Positions 49,440 to 57,559 of a DNA stretch of 64,000 bases are shown here, piece after piece (position 1 is the first letter of the stretch; each line of letters opens with the position of its first letter). The position numbers were made by a program, and so were the translations under genes. This DNA is from Candidatus Melainabacteria bacterium. GTDB taxonomy: Bacteria; Cyanobacteriota; Vampirovibrionia; Obscuribacterales; Obscuribacteraceae. The DNA is taken from the NCBI GenBank assembly GCA_003151275.1, contig PLXC01000086.1, positions 28,514-92,513 on the forward strand, read 5' to 3'. The notes below the pieces were generated by a model. That model made no database searches and was not told the origin of the DNA. It was given only the letters and a program-made list of their open reading frames with translations.

Positions 49440-50006
49440 ATGTCATCAGCGACAGATCAAGCTCTCGATGCTCCACTGAAACCCGCCGACAAAGCGAACG
49501 ATTCGAACAACGCTACATTGTCCGCTAGCCAGTGGCAAAGCGGAGGTTTTCAAAATTCGATTAGGGCTATGCAGCCAGCTGACAGCAGCGCAGGAGTTCT
49601 ACCGAATCTCACAATCGACAACACCGGAAGCGGAAACGTCACTATAAATTTCAACTCTAGTGGGTCTGATCGCGGAAACTCCGATGGGAATCGAGGCAAC
49701 ATGGGTCCGTCAGGCGATTCTCCGATGCCTGCCAACAACCCGCTCTCCGGCATGATCACTCAGCTACAACAGGCAGAAGGTTCCGGTGCGTTGGGTGCCA
49801 TCGCTCCAGAGCTATTGAAAAACCTGAACGGGGACATGCAATCTCTTCAAAAAGATTTCGGTAAATTCGAAGGTGATTTAAATCAATTGATCGGAAACCC
49901 TATCACTACACCCGCTGGAACCGATAACATGGGCAACCCTATCCCTACACCCGGTGGAGCCGATAACACAGGCAATCCAATCACTACACCCGGTGGCAGC
50001 CGATAA
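49440..50006 (+). CDS. GH5-like gene copy 2, 5' part (before frameshift)
   Basis: 188 codons repeating the N-terminal module of the gene at 47655 (LDAPLKPADKANDSNNATLS, VLPNLTIDNTGSGNVTINFN, ELLKNLNGDMQSLQKDF), then linker repeats. It ends at TAA 50004-50006 because of one extra C near 49997: GGTGGCAGCC stands where the neighbouring repeats have GGTGGAGCC. Taking this base out restores a protein of about 545 residues, the size of copy 1. It could be a real frameshift, slippage-type variation or a sequencing error. Confidence 0.75.
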   Translation: MSSATDQALDAPLKPADKANDSNNATLSASQWQSGGFQNSIRAMQPADSSAGVLPNLTIDNTGSGNVTINFNSSGSDRGNSDGNRGNMGPSGDSPMPANNPLSGMITQLQQAEGSGALGAIAPELLKNLNGDMQSLQKDFGKFEGDLNQLIGNPITTPAGTDNMGNPIPTPGGADNTGNPITTPGGSR

Positions 50007-51078
50007 CACAGGCAACCCTATCCCTACACCCGGTGGAACCGATAACACAGGCATTGGCAACTTGCCTACGCCCGTCACCAACAACCCCAGCGACGGCAGC
50101 GGTTTTCAGATCCAAAACGGGAAGCTGCTTATTGGCGGAAAACTCTTAAGTGGAGTTGCAGTAACTGGACAATACGCACAACAGGTCGGTCCGGACCAGC
50201 TTGCAAATGAGATTGCAACTAAGTTTCCAAACATCAATGTGGTGCGTTTATCTACGAGTCCTGAAGGTGGTGCCTTTACTAACGGGGGGCAGGCCCAAAA
50301 TGGGGAGACCATCGATAACATAGACCAGACTATAAAGGCACTCAACGCGAAGGGGATTGGAGTAGTACTAGACAACCACGGTTCAGACGCTAACACTGCT
50401 GACAATGTGTCTCAGACCGGAGCAGAACCCGCTTGGTTCGCGCAAATTGCGAAAGATAATCTGAACAACAATATGGTGATGTTCCAGCCTTTAAACGAAC
50501 CGATAGGGAGTGACGCTGCCATTGCTCAAGAACAGAAGGCTGCCTATGATGCTATTCGAGGCACAGGATCTAACGCAGTCGTAGCATTCGACTTAGCAGG
50601 AGGCAGCGGCGCAACGCCGATGCTATCGAATCCCGACATGTACAACCAGATGAGTAACTATGTGATCGATGCACACTCTTATGCGGCAGGCAGCTCAGAT
50701 CCGGCCTCAGCTTTGCAGTCCGAAGTAGCGCAATTGAGTTCTCTAAGGGAAGCAGGCGGTGGAGCTGTGCCTGTATATATCGGCGAAACCGGCAACTCCA
50801 TAGATGGATCTAATCCAGATCCAGCTGCTACGGCAGAACTAAACGCAGTATGGTCTGGCGGAACTGGAGGTATAGCGTGGCTCTATGATGGGGCTGCCAC
50901 AGGCTTCAATGGTGTCGACCATCTCACAAATCCAGACGGTAGCTTGACAGGGTACGGTCAGGAAATAGCTGGACTTATACAAAATGGCGCTTCGTACACT
51001 GAAAGACGAAACGGTAATTTAACAACGTTTGGTGAGCAGATCGATTCAGGTTCAGGACCCATTCGAAGGGAGGAATGA
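50007..51078 (+). CDS. GH5-like gene copy 2, catalytic part (after frameshift)
   Basis: Frame +1 relative to the 5' part and open from upstream of the shift; an ATG at 49954 is the first start in this frame. It encodes linker repeats and a full GH5-like barrel: VMFQPLNEPIGSDAAIAQEQ (acid/base Glu), VIDAHSYAAGSS, GAVPVYIGETGNSIDG (nucleophile Glu), GGTGGIAWLYDGAATGF. The sequence shows no further damage, which argues against a long-dead gene. The barrel differs clearly from that of copy 1 although the N-terminal modules are alike, so the two catalytic ends may have different substrates. Its stop overlaps the next start (ATGA). Confidence 0.75.
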
Positions 51079-51080
51079 TG

Positions 51081-51263
51081 ATGGACGACCGAGCATTTAA
51101 CGTTGTTAAAATGTCGGACAACACTGCCCAAAGCAGTGACAGTCCGAACGCACTAGGACAATGGAACTTGAAGGATTGGCAACAATTTCCTCACCGCATC
51201 TGCACACTTACCAAGCATGTCGCTCACAGACGGGGAATCGAACGAAAGTGGTGGAGAAAATGA
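51081..51263 (+). CDS. 5' part of the zincin gene (separate frame)
   Basis: Starts at one of three ATGs (51075, 51078, 51081) behind a very good GGGAGG site and overlaps the end of the GH5-like gene. It reads MSDNTAQSSDSPNALGQWNL-KDW, which recalls the N-terminal modules of the GH5 proteins (SNNAT.ASQW). The frame then ends. The next frame, open from 51168, continues into the zincin; a one-base shift between 51168 and 51263 would join them. Confidence 0.5.
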   Translation: MDDRAFNVVKMSDNTAQSSDSPNALGQWNLKDWQQFPHRICTLTKHVAHRRGIERKWWRK

Positions 51264-52041
51264 AAAGGAGGAACACCACCGCCACCACCACCATGGCCGC
51301 GGAGAAGCTGCGAAGCCGCCTACTTTAGGCTCGCCAGGCACCGACCAGCCAGTTACCCCCTCTGGCACAGACCAGACGCCAGTTACCACCCCAGCCGGCA
51401 CCGACCAGCCAGTGACCAACCCAGCCGGCACCGACCAGACGCCAGTTACCACCCCAGCCGGCACCGACCAGATGCCTCCAATCGCGACGCCGGGGTCGCT
51501 CCCAGCTAATACGGCATCTTTGAATCAGGCACTCTCGCAAGTGACTTTTGATTCCGGTGTCAGTCAAGCGACGCAGCAACAAGTCCTGAACACGTTTCAG
51601 AACAGTCCTCAGTCGATGATCGATGCCTTCAACGCTATGGGAACCAAGATGGTGATCAGCTCGCAAGGCATTGGATCAGGAATAGGCGGGTATTTTGACC
51701 CAGGCAGTAACCAGGTCGTCATCGACGGTTCCAGTCCCAATGACATACGGGAAACCGTCGACCACGAACTCTTCCACGTAGCAGACCAGCAGCTTGGCAT
51801 AACCGGATCTGCGCAATGGCAGCAGATGTCCGCCGCAGATTTCGCGCGCGTCGATCCGAACAGCCTGGGTCTACCGGTTCAGTTTGTCGATGCTCCTGTG
51901 ATCGCTGGCGTGGGCAGTAGTGATGTCGCCGCTGAGCTAACAGCCTTCGCTGCCGGCAATGATCAAACGGGCACCGGAAGCGCTCTGGCGCAGACCTATC
52001 CAGATCTTTACCAGTACATTAAGCAGTCGCTCGGCGCATAG
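51217..52041 (+). CDS. HExxH metalloprotease-like (zincin) protein with repeat linker
   Basis: 274 codons from ATG 51217, which has no ribosome binding site; the true N-terminus is probably the piece at 51081. A His/Glu/Gly-rich start (KEEHHRHHHHGRG) is followed by repeats of GTDQPVT / GTDQTPVTTPA. The last about 190 residues contain RETVDHELFHVADQQLGI, a complete HExxH zinc motif with a downstream Asp (HELFHVAD), then a segment with DVAAELTAFAAG that may give the third ligand Glu. No signal peptide. The shared linker type links it to the GH5-like genes. Confidence 0.72.
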   Translation: MSLTDGESNESGGENEKEEHHRHHHHGRGEAAKPPTLGSPGTDQPVTPSGTDQTPVTTPAGTDQPVTNPAGTDQTPVTTPAGTDQMPPIATPGSLPANTASLNQALSQVTFDSGVSQATQQQVLNTFQNSPQSMIDAFNAMGTKMVISSQGIGSGIGGYFDPGSNQVVIDGSSPNDIRETVDHELFHVADQQLGITGSAQWQQMSAADFARVDPNSLGLPVQFVDAPVIAGVGSSDVAAELTAFAAGNDQTGTGSALAQTYPDLYQYIKQSLGA

Positions 52042-52169
52042 ACAAGGGCACCAGTGGTGATGCCTAGCCACGTCGTTTTTCGACCATGTCAAAACGTTCT
52101 AGGTACAAAGCAAAAGGACCGTAATCGTAAGAGGAATTGCCCATTCACGCCGTTTTTCTCCGAGACGGA

Positions 52170-52224
52170 TGTTATAAAACTGCCACAATGATGCCATCAT
52201 ATCGTCACCTAGTTTTACTATCAT
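52170..52224 (+). promoter_or_regulatory. Site 4: four 11-bp-phased repeats plus -10 element
   Basis: TGTTATAAAAC, TGCCACAATGA, TGCCATCATAT, CGTCACCTAGT, then TATCAT 15 nt after the first base of GTCAC. It is followed 30 nt later by the small ORF at 52255 and further on by the gene at 52530. The first two repeats differ little from the enterobacterial Pho box. Confidence 0.78.
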
Positions 52225-52254
52225 CAACGACACTCAGGAGGTCGTGAAATCGCG

Positions 52255-52383
52255 GTGACAACAAGATTAGGTTCGTACTCTTCACAAGCTTTCAGTCCAA
52301 ATCATTTTCTCAAGATGTGCCAAAGACTGTGCGATCATGACTGCGGTGGTTCAATTTGTGTTGGCTACACAACAAAATCTTAG
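52255..52383 (+). CDS. Possible small cysteine-containing protein (42 aa)
   Basis: GTG start, AGGAGG 13 nt upstream (a bit far), reading MTTRLGSYSSQAFSPNHFLK then MCQRLCDHDCGGSICVGYTTKS. Four cysteines in the last 22 residues and a position right behind site 4 make it a fair candidate. No homologue is known to me. Confidence 0.38.
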   Translation: MTTRLGSYSSQAFSPNHFLKMCQRLCDHDCGGSICVGYTTKS

Positions 52384-52529
52384 TTTCAGTTCACAGGCGC
52401 ATCACAAGAAAAACAGATTTGCTCAGTAATATGAAATTCTGAAGCAGGACCTTATTAATTTACCAAATCCGATCCCGATCAACTGGTCATCGAAACATAG
52501 ATGATCTATCCATATTAATGAGGAAGCTT

Positions 52530-53222
52530 ATGCACCCAACATTTGTGTCGTCGAATCACGTTTTACCGACCAAGTCTTATTCGTACTCTAATTACTCCAG
52601 GCAAGCATATGACTTCAGCGAAGTAACTTTAGCACTGAATCTTTCTCACGAATCAGCTGACTCTGGTCGACTGACCGAACCGATGCAGCATCTGCTTGCT
52701 GAGATTCTAGTCAAGGCTGGCATTATTTCTCACTGTGATGTCTTGAATGCTCGACACGTAGGCCGTTCGGAGGAGGCAAAGAAAAGCTTCGCTGAGATTG
52801 TCGACATGTTCAGCGAAAGAGTTTTGACTCTCGAGCAAGCTATCGTGGCAATTAATCACATTCATCTTACCGACGCACCTCTCTGCGAGGCGCTCTCACT
52901 TGTTTGCAAAAGACAGCCTTCACGAGTTGTTTGCGAATCAGTGATCGATTTTCTTAAGCAGACAGGTTTGGTCACAGACAATGCAATAGAGGGTCTAAAG
53001 CTCGAAAAAGCTGTTGAGCCAAAGGTACTTTGCCGGGCACTTCTTTCTGCATCCGTAATTGACAGCGAAACTTTACGGAACGCAACCAGACTCAGATATC
53101 TTCTGAACAAAGGTGAGCTGGATGTTGAGCAAGCGAAAGAAGCGATGCGCTTCTGCATAAGCCACAACATTGATGTTGAGCAATGCGTCGATGTCTGCCA
53201 TCTTCCCGTCGGCACCGGGTAA
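52530..53222 (+). CDS. Helical-repeat protein, possibly GspE-N/MshEN-like
   Basis: Start ATG 52530 is chosen (GAGG 6 nt upstream); an ATG 12 bp earlier has no such site. After a Ser/Tyr-rich head (KSYSYSNYSRQAYDFSEVTL) the 230-residue protein has four or so helical units, each of the form LxxxLxxxGxIxxxxLxxA: LLAEILVKAGIISHCDVLNA, VIDFLKQTGLVTDNAIEGLK, LCRALLSASVIDSETLRNA. This resembles the N-terminal domains of type II/IV secretion ATPases, some of which bind c-di-GMP. No ATPase part is present. It would be transcribed from site 4. Confidence 0.65.
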   Translation: MHPTFVSSNHVLPTKSYSYSNYSRQAYDFSEVTLALNLSHESADSGRLTEPMQHLLAEILVKAGIISHCDVLNARHVGRSEEAKKSFAEIVDMFSERVLTLEQAIVAINHIHLTDAPLCEALSLVCKRQPSRVVCESVIDFLKQTGLVTDNAIEGLKLEKAVEPKVLCRALLSASVIDSETLRNATRLRYLLNKGELDVEQAKEAMRFCISHNIDVEQCVDVCHLPVGTG

Positions 53223-53255
53223 GCGCGTGAATAGTGTGGCAAACACATCACGCGT

Positions 53256-53942
53256 TCAAATCAGAATTGAATCATCGAGAACGTAGCCGACCCGGTGTAC
53301 TGTGCGGAGCAGCGAATTTTCGGCGTTCGGGGTGTCGAGTTTTTTCCGCAGGCGAGCGATGCACATACGTACCGCATCGGCGGATTGGTCGGAATCGCTT
53401 TCCCAGACGTTATTGAGTAACGAATCGATGGAGAAGACTTCGTTTGGATGGCGGATGAAGAATTCCAACAAGGCAAACTCTCTGCGATTGAGGTCGAGCT
53501 CTAGATTCTCTTTTAAAATGCATCGTTTTGCTAAATCAAGTTGCAGTCCAGCGCACTCAAACATGTTCGAACATGAACTCACCGCACGCCTTAGCAGTGC
53601 TCTGATTCTTGCCAGAAGCTCTTGGTTGCTAAAAGGTTTGACTAAGTAATCATCTGCACCCAAATCCAGCCCGGTAGTCTTGTCGTCGATTGATCCACGC
53701 CCGGTCAGCATGAGGATTGGCGTGGTCGAGTCATGTTTTCTCAGTTCTCGACAGATTTCCATGCCATTTTTTCCAGGCAATTCGATATCGAGTAATATTA
53801 TCGAAAACGACGAACACAGAGCGATTTCCAGACCGTCAATCCCGTTGGATGCGTATTCGACAGTAAATTTTTCGTGCTCTAAGACGGCAATGACCAGGTC
53901 GGCAAGCTCCTCATTATCCTCGACGAAAAGTAATTTAGGCAT
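53256..53942 (-). CDS. OmpR/PhoB-family response regulator
   Basis: The 228-residue protein has an N-terminal receiver domain (LLFVEDNEELADLV acidic pair, ILLDIELPGKNGMEI phosphoacceptor Asp, LMLTGRGS Thr, DDYLVKPF Lys) and a C-terminal winged helix (LDLNRREFALLEFFIRHPNE, DAVRMCIARLRKKLD, LLRTVHRVGYVLDD). Both are complete. It starts 12 nt after the TadG-like gene (GGAG 6 nt before the ATG) and so belongs to the operon led by site 5. OmpR/PhoB regulators bind direct repeats about 11 bp apart, which is the period of the five arrays in this cluster. That makes it the prime candidate to bind them. Confidence 0.92.
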   Translation of the reverse strand: MPKLLFVEDNEELADLVIAVLEHEKFTVEYASNGIDGLEIALCSSFSIILLDIELPGKNGMEICRELRKHDSTTPILMLTGRGSIDDKTTGLDLGADDYLVKPFSNQELLARIRALLRRAVSSCSNMFECAGLQLDLAKRCILKENLELDLNRREFALLEFFIRHPNEVFSIDSLLNNVWESDSDQSADAVRMCIARLRKKLDTPNAENSLLRTVHRVGYVLDDSILI

Positions 53943-53954
53943 TCAGACTCCGTT

Positions 53955-55565
53955 TCATCTGGCTCGGAAGGTAATATCGACAGCGCTAGCCGGCTTTTGA
54001 TATGTTTGTCGAACCGCTCCTGAGGCTGGGCCGAAGGGGAAGTTGACAGCGGTGGTTGGACGGAGACCAGGATTCTTAGTAACCGTGGGCGGTGCAGCAA
54101 GGTTCTCTAGAGGCATTGGTTCGCCTGCATGCAAACCACCTTTGCTGCGGCCACTTTGATAGACATAGTCCTTCAATAACAAATCGTATACGCTGTGGTT
54201 ACTGCTGTTTACGGCGCCGCCACTCACGGCAAGCAGCTGATTTTGACTGACTGGCAAAACAGCATTTTGCACTGCTTGTGGTGGCAAGACAATATTTCCA
54301 GTTTGATCCTTTTCGAGCATAAACATCCGCCCGGAAGCGATAGTCAAAGGATTTTGCAATGCTGCCATCAGCGACCCGATGTTCAGCGCCGGACCCGCTC
54401 GTCGGATCCAATTGTATAGCGCAAGCCTCATAATGCTTCCTACTTTGGGATGAGAGTCATCAAACTGGGCTACTTTTAGATCACTAAGTGAGGCGGAGGG
54501 AGTATCGCCTGCAGATGGAGTTTGTAAAAGATCAGTCGGTGAACTAGCGAACATAGGACTGGCAAAAACATCAAATAGCGTTTTTAGCTCTGGTATCGAA
54601 GGTCCAACAACTTGAATGGTCAAAGCTCCCGAAGCTGGTCTGCTGTCAATCAAGCACGCTGGTTGAGCGCAAGCAACCGCATGGACGATCATTTGGGATG
54701 GTTTACCAAATTGATCCGTTTCGTTGTATTCTTCATCGCCTTCGCATTTGACTATGGACGGAATCACATACGGAAGCGTCTGGATGTTGGGCTGGAACTG
54801 TTTGAAGTCAACGAGTGTGACGCTATCGGATGCTGGTGCGAATACAAAATCTTGCTGGTCGTACTTCACATTGGTGCAAGATTTATAAAAGCCGTTATCT
54901 TGCTCATTGTTGGAGACGCTGGCGTAGGTATCAGGTTGTGGAATCGGAAGATTACTCGTTAGGTTCGGCACACAACCGAGAGAAAGTTTGAGGCTGCCTG
55001 CGCGAAGTCTGTTCTTCGGGCCACAAATGCGAATAACATTAGCTTCGTAAGCCGTTTTCGCATCAGCTAATGGATCGACAATATTGCCATCGATATCGGT
55101 GAAGGGAGTGCCCATATCAATTGATTGTCGGAGGGCTCGAACCAAATTATCCTTTGCTGAGATCGCATTTTTGTAATCTTCCAATGCCAGTTTTTTCATC
55201 AAATCGTCGTTTAGTCGATCCGCAACGATCATATCTAAGCGCACGGTGCCGAGTACGCAATTGATACTCTGTGCAGAAAGAAAGTAATTGTCTCGAGCCA
55301 TGGTGGCTTTACCGACTGGCGCGTAGTCGGACAAAGAGACAAAGCCCAAGTTGGGATCATCAATCACAATTTTGCTCAGATCGTGTGCTGCCGCGAGCGC
55401 TGCTGCTTCGATAGCGGTTTTTTGTTCCTGATGCGTGGCTAGAATTCGACAAAAACGCAAGGCAAAAAAGCCGACTCCAACGACCGTCATTATCGCTGCC
55501 ACGACGAGAATTAAAGCGCTGCCTTGCTCCACTCTTCGGATTTTTTTCTGGTTCATCCTAGGCAT
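53955..55565 (-). CDS. TadG-like pilus-associated protein
   Basis: The 536-residue protein starts MPRMNQKKIRRVEQGSALIL. The QGSALILVVAAIMTVVGVGF segment is the Tad-like N-terminal hydrophobic helix, and IEAAALAAAHDLSKI after it is the classical TadG/TadE_like continuation (A-x-D-x-A-A-L-A-A-A). The long extracellular part holds several Cys (CVLGTVRL, CGPKNRL, CVPNLTSN, CAQPACLID) and no von Willebrand domain that I can see. Likely a surface or pilus-linked protein. AAGG lies 7 nt upstream of the ATG and site 5 about 100 bp upstream. Confidence 0.75.
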   Translation of the reverse strand: MPRMNQKKIRRVEQGSALILVVAAIMTVVGVGFFALRFCRILATHQEQKTAIEAAALAAAHDLSKIVIDDPNLGFVSLSDYAPVGKATMARDNYFLSAQSINCVLGTVRLDMIVADRLNDDLMKKLALEDYKNAISAKDNLVRALRQSIDMGTPFTDIDGNIVDPLADAKTAYEANVIRICGPKNRLRAGSLKLSLGCVPNLTSNLPIPQPDTYASVSNNEQDNGFYKSCTNVKYDQQDFVFAPASDSVTLVDFKQFQPNIQTLPYVIPSIVKCEGDEEYNETDQFGKPSQMIVHAVACAQPACLIDSRPASGALTIQVVGPSIPELKTLFDVFASPMFASSPTDLLQTPSAGDTPSASLSDLKVAQFDDSHPKVGSIMRLALYNWIRRAGPALNIGSLMAALQNPLTIASGRMFMLEKDQTGNIVLPPQAVQNAVLPVSQNQLLAVSGGAVNSSNHSVYDLLLKDYVYQSGRSKGGLHAGEPMPLENLAAPPTVTKNPGLRPTTAVNFPFGPASGAVRQTYQKPASAVDITFRAR

Positions 55566-55665
55566 TATTGACCTTCTCTCTGACCTTGAGGACGGGAGAT
55601 TCCTGCTTCAGCGAATCTGCGATTGCTTTTAATTTGTCCAAGACCGCACAACTAGTAACTACTGG

Positions 55666-55720
55666 AGGTTAATTCACCAGTGTGGCTGTGTTATGGCTGC
55701 TCTGTGGCAAAGTTATGACC
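55666..55720 (-). promoter_or_regulatory. Site 5: four 11-bp-phased repeats plus -10 element
   Basis: Minus strand: GGTCATAACTT, TGCCACAGAGC, AGCCATAACAC, AGCCACACTGG, then TAACCT 15 nt after the first base of GCCAC. It overlaps the last codons of the histidine kinase and points at the TadG-like and response-regulator genes, so the regulator could control itself. Confidence 0.72.
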
Positions 55721-57515
55721 GGGCCGGCAAGCGCACCCAAAACCGGCTACCTGTCCCACTTGCAGAGCTTTCGACGCCAATTGAACCTTTATGTTGTTCG
55801 ACAATCGCTTTGCAAATAGCCAAGCCTAGACCGGTGCCTTTTCCCCGTTTGTTATCGCTCTGTTCAATTTGTTTGAATCGCTCAAATATTATTATTCGGA
55901 ATTCTTCTGGAACGCCGCGGCCTTCGTCTTGCACTGATATTTCTAATTCATCGCCGTAATTTTTTGTGCCAATGTCGATCCTCCCTCCCGCCGGCGAATA
56001 CTTGATCGCATTGGAGAGCAAGTTGATAAATACTTGCGTCAGGCGCTCAGAGTCAGCTGAGATCACTTCCCCAGATTCGGCGAAAGTGATGTTCACTTCA
56101 GTTTGTTTGGCCAGGTTTTTCAAAGTTTCAATAGAGTCAAGCAACACTGTATCGATGCTGGTATTTGCATACTCAAGTTGAAAGGTACCGCTTTCAAACT
56201 TTTCAATGTCGAGAAGGTCGTTGACCAATGCAATCAACCTGTCCGTGTTTCGCAGTGCCACTGGTGTGAAGCGAGCTAACTTTTCTGAGACTTCGCCGTA
56301 GACTCCAGATTCCAGTGACTCAAAATAGACATGTATCGCAGATAGTGGCGAACGTAAATCATGTCCGACCATGGCAACAAACTGTTGCTTGATCAAGTCC
56401 ATCCGTTTACGCTCGGAGATATCATGCGCGGTGCAAAAGAATGCCTTTTCCTGTTTCGACCATGAACAGGACCAGAACATATCTAGAGTCGAAAGTCGCG
56501 ATTTGACCTTGTTTTCGTATGAGACGACAGCAGAGTTGTTTAGGGCCGCTTTCATTTGCTGATCGGTGGCATTGCGATCTGATTCGTCAATAATGTCTAG
56601 ATAGTGAGTACCGACCAATTCTGATGGTTTAGTACCCCATTGAATCTGGCTAGCAGGACTAACCTCAATAAATCGGCCCTGCTCGTCTATTGAGCAAATT
56701 ACATCGACTGCGTTATCTATGATTGCTCGCTCACGTCGAGACATTTCCTGCAACGTGTTGGCTACAGAATGCAATGTCTTGTCTAGAGTCGAGATCTCAT
56801 CGTTCCCCGGTAGTGGCTTGAGCAGTGATTCTCTGCGAGTCAAGCGCATGGAATTTTCTGAAATGATAAGCAAGCGATTAGCAATTGCTTTGGTGAATAG
56901 GAGAATCAAAATCAGAGCGCTGACAATATTTAGTGCTACACCATAAGCAAGTTGTACCTTGATGGCTTCACGAGCCTCGGGCAACGCTTGTTTGGGATCG
57001 ACCGATTGTATAGAACGTTCATCCTCCAGAAGCGCACGCCTCAAGCGGGGAATTTCATCGGTGATTGTTTTCAGCTCCGGATATTCGAGAATTGCTTGCG
57101 TTGAATTTGACGGGCTCAATTCATTTAATCGGCTAAGTAATTTGCTGCTCAATGCACTAAGCTTTTCTATTTTCTCCACTTGAGATGGATTTGCTGTAAA
57201 AATCTGGCGTAAAGCGGTTAGTTGTTTGGGAACTCCCAACTTAGCTTGTTCGTAGAGTCGCTCATAAGCTTGATTTGGATCTTGATTTCTGTCACTTCCG
57301 AGCCTGCCAAGCACGGCATTGTCAAGCAATGCGTATAGCCAATTCAGATGACCAACTACGGTTCTCGATCTTGCTTCTTGCCCTTCGAGGTTTTCGAGAT
57401 GCTTTACCAGCTGCCCGTATTCGATGAACAATCCGATCTGAACTAGAAAAGTAATTGATAATAGCGCTATGGCTTTATGGTAAAGCGACAATTTCAAAGT
57501 TTCGCCGTCTCGCAA
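55713..57515 (-). CDS. Sensor histidine kinase with PAS domain
   Basis: About 600 residues. An N-terminal membrane helix (AIALLSITFLVQIGLFIEY), a periplasmic helical sensor domain, and a second membrane helix (YGVALNIVSALILILLFTKA) come first. A HAMP-like segment, PAS domain (AVDVICSIDEQGRFIEVSPA), HisKA (FVAMVGHDLRSPLSAIHVYF, phospho-acceptor His) and HATPase_c (LLSNAIKYSPAGGRIDIG, DEGRGVPEEF, GKGTGLGLAICKAIVEQH) follow. All kinase motifs are intact. The start is probably TTG 57515; later in-frame starts exist. It most likely pairs with the response regulator two genes on. Confidence 0.9.
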   Translation of the reverse strand: MRDGETLKLSLYHKAIALLSITFLVQIGLFIEYGQLVKHLENLEGQEARSRTVVGHLNWLYALLDNAVLGRLGSDRNQDPNQAYERLYEQAKLGVPKQLTALRQIFTANPSQVEKIEKLSALSSKLLSRLNELSPSNSTQAILEYPELKTITDEIPRLRRALLEDERSIQSVDPKQALPEAREAIKVQLAYGVALNIVSALILILLFTKAIANRLLIISENSMRLTRRESLLKPLPGNDEISTLDKTLHSVANTLQEMSRRERAIIDNAVDVICSIDEQGRFIEVSPASQIQWGTKPSELVGTHYLDIIDESDRNATDQQMKAALNNSAVVSYENKVKSRLSTLDMFWSCSWSKQEKAFFCTAHDISERKRMDLIKQQFVAMVGHDLRSPLSAIHVYFESLESGVYGEVSEKLARFTPVALRNTDRLIALVNDLLDIEKFESGTFQLEYANTSIDTVLLDSIETLKNLAKQTEVNITFAESGEVISADSERLTQVFINLLSNAIKYSPAGGRIDIGTKNYGDELEISVQDEGRGVPEEFRIIIFERFKQIEQSDNKRGKGTGLGLAICKAIVEQHKGSIGVESSASGTGSRFWVRLPARS

Positions 57516-57559
57516 TGCGTTGCCAATTTAGCAGAAAATCCGACAAGCGGACTCTCGAC

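Noticed and set aside
45938..55720. Reading the GCCACA arrays as a CRISPR-like or mobile repeat
   Set aside because: Units are only 11 bp, contiguous, always intergenic and always followed at a fixed distance by a -10-like hexamer, which fits an operator rather than an array or transposon.
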